From JAKFWF01 sp031365375 (GTDB lineage Bacteria > Pseudomonadota > Alphaproteobacteria > Rhizobiales > Hyphomicrobiaceae): a stretch of 14,195 nt of DNA. Position numbers and translations under genes: made by a program. The DNA lies in contig JANLXZ010000056.1 in NCBI GenBank assembly GCA_031365375.1, positions 1-14,195 on the forward strand, given 5' to 3'. Below the pieces are notes generated by a model. That model saw nothing but the letters and a program-made list of their open reading frames with translations. It did not search any database and was not told the DNA's origin. Of this stretch, positions 7,315 through 12,897 are shown piece by piece (the stretch's first letter is position 1; every line of letters starts with the position of its first letter).

Positions 7315-7343
7315 TACCTAGGCAAACGAGGCCTGAGGGTCAA
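7315..7343 (-). promoter_or_regulatory. Candidate carA promoter
   Basis: TTGACC (7343-7338) on the minus strand is a good -35 hexamer. Seventeen bases later is TAGGTA (7320-7315), a poor -10. It lies between the terminator of the upstream operon and the carA start, where a promoter must be if that terminator works. The 5' leader would be about 55 bases. Confidence 0.4.
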
Positions 7344-7369
7344 CACGGCGTCGCAAAGAGCCGCACAGC

Positions 7370-7401
7370 AAAAAGCCCGAAGCCAAGTTCCGCTTCGGGC
7401 T
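7370..7401 (-). terminator. Rho-independent terminator of the Asn/Gly-rich protein operon
   Basis: In mRNA sense a perfect ten-base-pair stem, AGCCCGAAGC (7401-7392) with GCTTCGGGCT (7383-7374), has an eight-base loop and runs into a T tract (7374-7370). It lies 24 bases after the stop codon of the 110-aa protein and separates that operon from carA. Confidence 0.85.
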
Positions 7402-7425
7402 AAAGTTTCGGCGCCTCAGCTTCGA

Positions 7426-7758
7426 TCAGAACTCGATCGTGCCGCCCTTTCCGCCGTTGCCGCTGTTACCGCCCTTGTTATTGCTACCGCCGTTGCCGCC
7501 ATTGGCACTGACATCGCCGCCCTTCGCTAAACATGGGTTCTTAATCGTGCCGCCCTTGGCGCCATTGCCACTGTTAGGGCCGCTATTGTTTTCGCCGTCT
7601 TTTCCGTCCGCATTTGTGATTTTGGATTTACCGGCGCATTCTGCTTTCGCGGACTTCGAACTCTTATCGGCCATTTTAACCTCCTGGGCATTTAGCGGAA
7701 TGTTGAACAGTAACAGCGAGAGACTTGCGAGTGCGCTTGCTTTGATTAGTGGGGTCAT
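7426..7758 (-). CDS. Exported Asn/Gly-rich small protein (110 aa), paralogue of the gene at 9277
   Basis: I do not recognise the family. The start is ATG with AGGAG six bases upstream; a GTG one codon earlier is too close to it. Residues 1-24 look like a signal peptide (MTPLIKASALASLSLLLFNI, then PLNAQ with cleavage near Ala24). The mature part is Ser/Lys-rich to about residue 48 and then has two Asn/Gly-rich units (about 49-72 and 84-108), the second ending GGKGGTIEF. The last 50 residues align with the 99-aa protein upstream. Unlike that protein it has two cysteines (Cys41, Cys76), which could form a disulfide. It is last in the three-gene group and is followed by a strong terminator. A secreted structural or matrix role is inference from composition and export. 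Confidence 0.75.
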   Translation of the reverse strand: MTPLIKASALASLSLLLFNIPLNAQEVKMADKSSKSAKAECAGKSKITNADGKDGENNSGPNSGNGAKGGTIKNPCLAKGGDVSANGGNGGSNNKGGNSGNGGKGGTIEF

Positions 7759-7797
7759 CACGAACTCCTTTGATTGAGATTGCTCTTCGGGGTGAGA

Positions 7798-7822
7798 GCC
7801 GCCCAGCGACCATGAGGGCGGC
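7798..7822 (-). other. Intercistronic hairpin before the 110-aa gene
   Basis: A perfect seven-base-pair stem, GCCGCCC / GGGCGGC in mRNA sense with an eleven-base loop, lies in the 84-base spacer after the 437-aa gene. No T tract follows, so it should not terminate; it could stabilise or separate the two messages. Confidence 0.5.
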
Positions 7823-7842
7823 TATCGATCGATGCCGGTTTC

Positions 7843-9156
7843 TTACAGCGGCTGGCCGCTGCCGCCGCTACCGCCATTTGCAGTGTCAGTCCGGCTGGTA
7901 TCGACCTTGTTGTGATCGCCCTGATCGTTGACTTGGCGCTTGTCGGTGACATCGCCACCAGCTCCGCCGTTGCCGCCTGCGGTTTGACCGTTGCCGCCCT
8001 TGCCACCGTTGGCGCTGTCACCGCCCATCGAGACCTTGTTCTTGTCGCCGGTCGCCGTGATATCGATCTGACGGTTGTCGACAACCTTGCCGCCGTTGCT
8101 GCCATCTTGCCCACGGCCAGTGGGACTGTTCGCGCCGTTGCCGCCGTTCACACCGTCGCCTTGAACGGCGATCTTGTTCTTGTCGCCGGTGACGGTAACG
8201 TGGCGGCTATCCGTAACCGATCCGCCGTTTTGACCGGCTGCGCCATTTGCCTTATCGCCTTGCAGCACGACCTTGTCGTGGTTGCCATTGACGACAATGT
8301 TGCGGTTATCGATCACGGGCTGGCCATTTTTCGACGTGTCGCCCACGATCACGACCTTGCAGTTATTGCAGTTGACGACAATCGTTCGATTGTCCGGTCC
8401 GCTGACGCTGGAGGCCGGCACATAGACAGTCTTGTTGTTGCCGTTGATGACGATCGTGCTGTTATCGCCAGCTGGCGTTCCGCCGGGGGGCTTGGTCTTA
8501 TCGCCGTAAGTTGCGACTTTGTATCCCTTCGACGGGTCCTTGATCAGCGTCGTTGCTTGCTTAACGGCTTCCGCATGCTTCACGCCGTCGGATGGCTTGA
8601 TCGTTTGCGCGTTGCGTTGCACCGCGTTGGCCGCGATGAACTTATGCATCGACGCTTCGGAGATGCGCTTGTGGCTGTCCGCCAATGGCGCTTTCGGCAA
8701 GATGCTGGCATTGGCCTGTCGCGAGTTCAGCAAATGCGCGCCACCGACGACCGCACCAGCGACGGCGACTTTGGAGCCTAGGCGGATGCCCGCTTTTGGC
8801 GGCAGTGGCTGCGGGTTGAGAGCAACTTTGGCGGCTTTATCGGCCAATTTCACCTTTATCTTAGCAGGCGCAGCCGGTTTGGCCGGTATCGTCACACGTT
8901 GCTCGACGGGCTTGCGAACGATGCGTTCCACGATGCGGCGCTCGACCTTGGGGGCGATCTTTACCTCACGCTTTTCAAACTTCGGTTCAGATTTGCGGCT
9001 CTCGCTGATGCGTGCGGGAGAGGACGACGAAGAAACCGAGGAAGAGGGTCGCGAGGACGAATTCGAACCGCCGCCCTTGCCAGCTTCGGCTGCTCCATGC
9101 AGGAGCGCGAGGGAGAAAAGACCGGTTCCGACGGTCAGGATGATTTTAGGGGTCAT
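7843..9156 (-). CDS. Exported repeat protein (437 aa) with six curlin-like units and Asn/Gly-rich linkers
   Basis: I do not recognise the family. The ATG has AAGGAG six bases upstream. Residues 1-25 form a signal peptide (MTPKIILTVGTGLFSLALLH, cleavage after AAEA). Then come a Gly/Ser-rich stretch (26-52), a basic Arg/Lys/Pro segment (53-121) with the string VALNPQPLPPK, a short hydrophobic patch (about 128-142), and a probably helical part (163-208). The C-terminal half (231-424) has six units of the form D-N-R-x-I-x-V-x-G-x-x-N-K-V-x-V-x-G-D, separated by Gly/Asn-rich linkers that lengthen toward the C terminus. Unit 2 has two cysteines (263, 266). Within units the spacing I-x-x-x-G-x-x-N-x-V-x-V matches curlin and DUF3060-like strand-turn-strand repeats, suggesting a beta-solenoid or amyloid-forming surface protein. 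No curli secretion genes are present. Antisense frames on the plus strand here lack start context and are shadows. Confidence 0.75.
   Translation of the reverse strand: MTPKIILTVGTGLFSLALLHGAAEAGKGGGSNSSSRPSSSVSSSSSPARISESRKSEPKFEKREVKIAPKVERRIVERIVRKPVEQRVTIPAKPAAPAKIKVKLADKAAKVALNPQPLPPKAGIRLGSKVAVAGAVVGGAHLLNSRQANASILPKAPLADSHKRISEASMHKFIAANAVQRNAQTIKPSDGVKHAEAVKQATTLIKDPSKGYKVATYGDKTKPPGGTPAGDNSTIVINGNNKTVYVPASSVSGPDNRTIVVNCNNCKVVIVGDTSKNGQPVIDNRNIVVNGNHDKVVLQGDKANGAAGQNGGSVTDSRHVTVTGDKNKIAVQGDGVNGGNGANSPTGRGQDGSNGGKVVDNRQIDITATGDKNKVSMGGDSANGGKGGNGQTAGGNGGAGGDVTDKRQVNDQGDHNKVDTSRTDTANGGSGGSGQPL
7885..8466 (-). repeat. Six degenerate protein repeats within the 437-aa gene
   Basis: Units start at residues 231, 255, 283, 316, 360 and 405. 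Their openings are DNSTIVINGN, DNRTIVVNCN, DNRNIVVNGN, DSRHVTVTGD, DNRQIDITATGD and DKRQVNDQGD; the last five continue with KV or KI and four of them end in GD. Spacing grows (24, 28, 33, 44, 45 residues) because of Gly/Asn-rich linkers. Divergence at DNA level suggests old duplication under selection for the protein pattern. Confidence 0.8.
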
Positions 9157-9226
9157 GTCACGCTCCTTGCATTTCTTTGTGAGGGATGGGCGGGCTCATG
9201 GCCCTTGTTTCGACTTGTCCCGGGGG

Positions 9227-9256
9227 TGCCCCCTCGACCGTCCGGGCGAGGGGGCA
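9227..9256 (-). other. Intercistronic hairpin between the 99-aa and 437-aa genes
   Basis: A perfect ten-base-pair stem, TGCCCCCTCG / CGAGGGGGCA, has a ten-base loop and lies 20 bases after the stop of the 99-aa gene. In mRNA sense it is followed by CCCCGGG, not T, so it would be an mRNA 3'-end stabiliser or a weak pause rather than a terminator. It would allow more of the first protein than of the second from one transcript. Confidence 0.6.
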
Positions 9257-9276
9257 TTGATCAGGTATCGCTAGAA

Positions 9277-9576
9277 TTAGAAGGAGATGTTTCCGCCTTT
9301 GCCGCCGTTGCCGCTGTTGTTGCCAGAGTTGTTGTTGCCGCCGTTGCCGCCGTTGGCGTTGGCACTGGTGCCACCTTTGGCTTTGCCGGCGTTCTTGATC
9401 GTTCCGCCGTTGCCGCCGTTTCCGCTCTTGTTGCCTGAGTTGTTATTCCCACCGTTGCCGCCATTGGCGTTGAACGTCCTGCCGTGATGTCCGCCACCTT
9501 TGGCGAAGGCCGGGGCTTGCATGGTGGAGAGGGCGAAGGTGGCGGCGATTGCAGCGAGGATGATCTTCTTGGACAT
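9277..9576 (-). CDS. Exported Asn/Gly-rich small protein (99 aa) with two 25-residue repeats
   Basis: I do not recognise the family. The ATG has CAGGAG six bases upstream. Residues 1-25 are a clear signal peptide (MSKKIILAAIAATFALSTMQ, APAFA cleavage). The mature protein of about 74 residues starts KGGGHHGR and has two near-identical 25-residue units at 36-60 and 73-97. Each has the pattern NANGGNGGNNNSGN-x-SGNGG-x-GG-x-I. A Lys/Ala-rich bridge (61-72) lies between them and the end is SF. There are no Cys and almost no acidic residues, so the mature chain is basic and low-complexity. The C-terminal half aligns with the 110-aa protein encoded two genes downstream. It is first in the group, with an A-rich leader before its ribosome-binding site, which suggests high expression. 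A matrix, adhesin or coat component is possible; function unknown. Confidence 0.78.
   Translation of the reverse strand: MSKKIILAAIAATFALSTMQAPAFAKGGGHHGRTFNANGGNGGNNNSGNKSGNGGNGGTIKNAGKAKGGTSANANGGNGGNNNSGNNSGNGGKGGNISF
9286..9471 (-). repeat. 75-base internal duplication in the 99-aa gene
   Basis: Bases 9397-9471 and 9286-9360 encode the two 25-residue units, which differ at only three of 25 positions. They are separated by 36 bases coding for the bridge KNAGKAKGGTSA. Codon choice differs between the copies in several places, so the duplication is not brand new. Confidence 0.85.
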
Positions 9577-9592
9577 TGGTATCTCCTGTTGG

Positions 9593-9645
9593 GTTTTTGA
9601 TTTTTGATTTTTTCCGTTTCAGAAGCCCCGTTCCGAGCGCTTCTG
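9593..9645 (-). promoter_or_regulatory. Leader of the Asn/Gly-rich operon: hairpin plus A-rich tract
   Basis: In mRNA sense a seven-base-pair hairpin (CAGAAGC / GCTTCTG, 9645-9639 with 9626-9620) is followed by GGAAAAAATC and then AAAAATC / AAAAACCC repeats, leading straight to the CAGGAG ribosome-binding site. A protected 5' end plus an unstructured A-rich stretch is typical of well-translated leaders. It is untranscribed only if the promoter lies inside it, which I do not see. Confidence 0.45.
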
Positions 9646-9682
9646 TCCTGTTGGACGCAACCCCTGCGAGAACGGTTCAAAG

Positions 9683-9696
9683 ATTTCTGAAGAAAT
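9683..9696. promoter_or_regulatory. Short perfect palindrome in the sulP-operon intergenic region
   Basis: ATTTCT-GA-AGAAAT is a perfect 14-base dyad between the sulP stop and the 99-aa gene, within AT-rich sequence where the promoter of the operon should be. It could be an operator half-site pair. No regulator is visible in the window. Confidence 0.3.
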
Positions 9697-9771
9697 ATTC
9701 ACGATCGCGCACACGGCCTCAAACACCGCTCGCGCAACGTTGGAAAACCCAGTGAATTCATGTGCCGAGGA

Positions 9772-11538
9772 TTATTCTTTTGGCTTCGCTATGGGCGAGA
9801 CGGATGCAGAACCGTTTCCATTCTTATTGCCGGACGATCCATTTTTCGCAGCCTGGATGGCGTCGGCAGCGGTAGCCGCATAGCGCACGACCGGTTTGCG
9901 TAACCCCGCGATCAGCATCGTGCGTCGAACGCTTTTGCGAGCGCCCGCAAAATAGACCTTGGTGCCTGAGCGGGTGAGATTTGTGGCGAACTCGCCAAGC
10001 ATTCGCGCGGCCGTGCTATCGACGAGCGGCACATCGGTCATGTCTAGAATGAAAATTCTTGGGTGCACGCCGATCCGATCCAGGGCGTTGCTCACCGCAG
10101 CGGTCGCCCCAAAGAAAAATGCGCCGCTGATACGGTAGACCATTACATCGCCGATGAGACCCGCCGGCTCCAAGCCGCTGCGCGATGCAATCACCTCATC
10201 CGCCTCGTCCTCAGCAACCAGTCGACCGCCGCCCTGGATGTCAATCGCTTCGGCCATGCGATGCAAGAACAGGAAAGCGCCAAGCGTTACGCCGACGGCG
10301 ATAGCCGTTATCAAATCCTCGAAGATCGTCAGCAGGAATGTCGCCATGAGCACGGCGGCGTCGCCCCAGGTGGCGCGCAGCAAACTCACAAACTCGTGAC
10401 GCTCAGCCATATTCCAGGAGATCACGGCGAGAATGGCACCGAGGCAGGCCAACGGGACGAATGAGGCCAACGGCGCCGCGATCAACATGAACACCAGCAA
10501 ATAAACCGCGTGCAAAATGCCTGATACCGGGCCATGCGCGCCGCCTCGGACATTCGTCGCCGTGCGGGCGATCGTACCAGTGACGCACATTCCCCCGAAC
10601 GTGACGGCGCCGATATTGGCCAAACCTTGCGCGACGAGCTCGCAGTTCGAGCGGTGTTTGCGCCCGGACATACCATCGGCGACCACAGCCGACAGCAAGC
10701 TTTCAATGGCCCCCAGTAGGGCAATCGAAATCGCGTCGGGTAGCACCGCCCGCATTTTCGTCAGGCTAAATTCTGGTAACGCCGGCAATGGGAGCGAATT
10801 TGGTACGCCGCCGAAGCGCGATCCGACGGTCGCAACGTCAAAGTGGAATATCGCCGTCAATGCCGCGCTGAGGACAACTGCAATCAACAGACCGGGCCAC
10901 TTGGGACGATAGGCGCGCAAGCCCAAAATAAGCGCAATAGCGAACCCGGATAGTGCGACCGTCGCTGGCTTGATTGTACCAAGTGCGCTCCAGATCGCTG
11001 CAATCTTCGGCACCAGTGCGGACGGTTCCTTGATTATATCGAGACCCAGAAGTTCCTTCACCTGAGAGGCAAAAATAATCACTGCGATACCGGCCGTGAA
11101 TCCAATTATTACAGGATACGGAATATATTTGATGTAAGTGCCGAGTTGCATGAAGCCGACGGCCATCATCATTACACCGGCCATCATCGTTGCGAGCACC
11201 AGGCCATCGTAACCGTGCCGCTCGACGATCGCCGCGATGACGACAATGAAGGCACCCGCGGGTCCGCCGATCTGGAAGCGGCTACCCCCGAGCGCTGAAA
11301 CTAAAAAGCCTCCGACAATTGCGGTGTAAAGCCCACGATCGGGCGACAGCCCGGCCGCGATAGCGATCGCCATCGACAACGGCAGCGCCACGATCGCGAC
11401 CGTCAATCCGGCAAGCGCGTCTGCGCGGAACTCCTTGCGCCCGTACCCCTCGCGCAAGACCGTGACGAGCTTCGGCGTGAACAACTCAGTGAACGTCGGC
11501 TTGGACCGTCGACCAGCAGAAAACGGGTGCGATGACAT
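9772..11538 (-). CDS. SulP-family anion transporter with C-terminal STAS domain
   Basis: An inner-membrane SLC26/SulP carrier; substrates in the family include sulfate, bicarbonate and C4-dicarboxylates, and the sequence does not decide among them. ATG at 11538 gives 588 aa; a TTG 18 codons upstream has no ribosome-binding site. The family signature appears early (GLYTAIVGGFLVSALGGSRF, IGGPAGAF at about 70-97). Multiple hydrophobic helices fill about 42-430, and SLLSAVVADGMSGRKH is the conserved TM8-9 region. The STAS domain is about 463-560 with VPLVDSTAARML, the usual Asp-Ser switch motif. The tail (565-588) is Asn/Gly/Ser-rich (NGSSGNKNGNGSAS). It lies upstream of the Asn/Gly-rich operon in the same direction but 195 bases away, so shared transcription is uncertain. 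It is divergent from the YqeY gene. Confidence 0.93.
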   Translation of the reverse strand: MSSHPFSAGRRSKPTFTELFTPKLVTVLREGYGRKEFRADALAGLTVAIVALPLSMAIAIAAGLSPDRGLYTAIVGGFLVSALGGSRFQIGGPAGAFIVVIAAIVERHGYDGLVLATMMAGVMMMAVGFMQLGTYIKYIPYPVIIGFTAGIAVIIFASQVKELLGLDIIKEPSALVPKIAAIWSALGTIKPATVALSGFAIALILGLRAYRPKWPGLLIAVVLSAALTAIFHFDVATVGSRFGGVPNSLPLPALPEFSLTKMRAVLPDAISIALLGAIESLLSAVVADGMSGRKHRSNCELVAQGLANIGAVTFGGMCVTGTIARTATNVRGGAHGPVSGILHAVYLLVFMLIAAPLASFVPLACLGAILAVISWNMAERHEFVSLLRATWGDAAVLMATFLLTIFEDLITAIAVGVTLGAFLFLHRMAEAIDIQGGGRLVAEDEADEVIASRSGLEPAGLIGDVMVYRISGAFFFGATAAVSNALDRIGVHPRIFILDMTDVPLVDSTAARMLGEFATNLTRSGTKVYFAGARKSVRRTMLIAGLRKPVVRYAATAADAIQAAKNGSSGNKNGNGSASVSPIAKPKE

Positions 11539-11724
11539 TTTGGTTCGATATCCCGGACATGAGACGAGCGAGGGACTCGTTGAACTCTCCAAGTGTTGTA
11601 CCGGCCATCATCTTCATCGTCGATGCGTTCGCGCGCGTAGGGGACCGTTTCGCGGCGCTTACCTTGCTCGAACCGCGGCCAAGGCGTAACGTCGATGCCA
11701 AACCGACAAGTCGAGGATTTTTCC

Positions 11725-12171
11725 ATGCGCGATGAGATCATGCAGGCCGTCAAGGTCGCTATGAAGGGCGGCGAAAAAGCCCGCCTTTCGACCCTTCGAA
11801 TGGTGCAAGCCAAAATCAAGGATGCCGATATTGCCGCTCGGCCGTCGAAAGACAAGATTACCGATGGCGAGATCGTCGACCTGCTGGCCCGCATGGTCAA
11901 ACAGCGTCGCGAATCGATTGTGCTTTACGAGCAGGGCGGACGACAGGAACTCGCCGATCAGGAACAAGCCGAGATCAAAGTGATCGAGGGCTTCATGCCT
12001 AAACAGCTCAGCGATGCAGAGATTACTGCGGCCATCAACGGCATCATTGCGGAAACCGGCGCGGCCAGCGTCAAAGACATGGGAAAAGTGATGGCGGCAC
12101 TCAAAGAAAAATTCGCCGGCCAGATGGACTTTGCCAAGGCGAGTGCTATCGTCAAGGCACAACTTAAGTAA
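11725..12171 (+). CDS. GatB/YqeY domain-containing protein
   Basis: Small helical protein resembling the tRNA-binding C-terminal domain of GatB. The role is not firmly known; links to amidotransferase-type tRNA handling come from domain similarity only. The ATG at 11725 gives 148 aa (MRDEIMQAVKVAMKGGEKAR...), with GAGGA seven bases upstream; an ATG ten codons earlier lacks a site. Typical features are LSTLRMVQAKIKD near the N terminus, LLARMVKQRRESI, EIKVIEGFMPKQLS, and the C-terminal GKVMAALKEKFAGQMDFAKAS. It is the first gene of the plus-strand group, with dnaG two genes downstream. The 186 bases to sulP must hold two divergent promoters, but I see only weak boxes (TTGCTC-N17-TAACGT on the plus strand). 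Confidence 0.93.
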   Translation: MRDEIMQAVKVAMKGGEKARLSTLRMVQAKIKDADIAARPSKDKITDGEIVDLLARMVKQRRESIVLYEQGGRQELADQEQAEIKVIEGFMPKQLSDAEITAAINGIIAETGAASVKDMGKVMAALKEKFAGQMDFAKASAIVKAQLK

Positions 12172-12271
12172 TTATCCGCGCTCAGACCGGGAGGGAATTC
12201 TGTGCGCAATCCCGACTTGAAACGAGCAGACCTCGAGGGGGAGGGTCTCGTCCGAGTAGCAGGAGCGTGTA

Positions 12272-12829
12272 ATGCCGTCCCCTTTCCGTCAGCTCACGTC
12301 CCGTCAGTTTGAATCGGAAGTTGAGACATTTTCTTGGAAGCGCCGCGTATGGCGGATCGACATGCATCACACGTGGTTCCCCGCCCACAGTGACTACGAC
12401 GGTGCCGCCTGCATCGAGGGCATGGCCCGATATCACGTCGAGGAGCGCCATTTCGACGACATCGCCCAGCACGTATCGATCGCTCCCGATGGCACGATTT
12501 GGACCGGGCGCGATTGGAATTCGGATCCGGCCAGCGTTGGTTTTGGCATGAACCGTGGCGTGTTCATGTTTGAGGCGATCGGCAACTTCGATACTGGTTT
12601 TGACCGCCTCGAAGGTGCCCAACTAGCCAGCGTGACGGCCGTCATCGAGACCGTGCAACGGCATTTCCAGCTACCCATTCAAGCCCTGCTGTTTCACCGT
12701 GAAGTGCCACAAACCGAGAAGACGTGCCCGGGCAGCAGCGTCGACAAGGCCTACATCATGCGGCTAGCCGCCCGTCTAAGACGGCGCGCGCTGCCTGTGA
12801 ATAGCGGGCATAGCGCCATGGTTGCTTGA
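12272..12829 (+). CDS. Amidase_2 / PGRP-like N-acetylmuramoyl-L-alanine amidase-type protein
   Basis: Predicted zinc amidase fold that cleaves the MurNAc-L-Ala bond in peptidoglycan, or a relative that only binds it. The ATG has AGGAG six bases upstream; 185 aa. Zinc-ligand candidates are His32 or His33 in MHHTWFP, His142 in LLFHREV and Cys152 in TEKTCPGSS, with Lys150 two residues before the Cys as in T7 lysozyme. The central FDDIAQHVSIAPDGTIWTGR matches the strand that in T7 lysozyme carries catalytic Tyr46, but here that place is Gln66. There is no signal peptide or membrane helix, so it is cytoplasmic or released by another route, as with phage-type enzymes. It lies 100 bases after the YqeY gene and 68 before dnaG, where many relatives have nothing. 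Confidence 0.82.
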   Translation: MPSPFRQLTSRQFESEVETFSWKRRVWRIDMHHTWFPAHSDYDGAACIEGMARYHVEERHFDDIAQHVSIAPDGTIWTGRDWNSDPASVGFGMNRGVFMFEAIGNFDTGFDRLEGAQLASVTAVIETVQRHFQLPIQALLFHREVPQTEKTCPGSSVDKAYIMRLAARLRRRALPVNSGHSAMVA

Positions 12830-12860
12830 CGCTGACGCGGGCTTGATGGCCGAATCACCT

Positions 12861-12866
12861 TATACT
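12861..12866 (+). promoter_or_regulatory. Candidate -10 box for dnaG
   Basis: TATACT matches five of six bases of the sigma-70-type -10 and is 31 bases before the dnaG ATG. No -35 of good quality lies 16-18 bases upstream (TTGATG is only 12 bases away). dnaG could also be read from the upstream genes. Confidence 0.3.
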
Positions 12867-12897
12867 GGGTCCGACCACGACAACCAGTTCGGACTCC

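Noticed and set aside
7912..9274. Long plus-strand open frames antisense to the 437-aa gene (289 and 251 codons)
   Set aside because: They arise from the repetitive Gly/Asn/Asp codons on the other strand, have no ribosome-binding site, and the minus-strand genes have good sites and signal peptides.
9286..9471. CRISPR-like array from the repeated CCGCCGTTGCCGCCG strings
   Set aside because: The repeats are in-frame codon repeats of Gly/Asn with no constant spacer structure and no cas genes.
9277..9576. The 99-aa protein as a precursor of a modified peptide (RiPP)
   Set aside because: It has a Sec signal peptide rather than a leader, no modification enzyme or dedicated peptidase/ABC exporter is nearby, and the repeats lack Cys, with Ser and Thr only scattered.
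7426..9576. C-terminal Phe of the small proteins as an outer-membrane beta-barrel signal
   Set aside because: The mature chains are too short and too Gly/Asn-rich for a barrel, with no alternating strand pattern before the Phe.
9654..9679. EcfG-like stress promoter (TGAAC-N17-CGTC) before the repeat-protein operon
   Set aside because: Both boxes have a mismatch to GGAAC / CGTT and no EcfG regulon evidence is in the window, so it is too weak to annotate.
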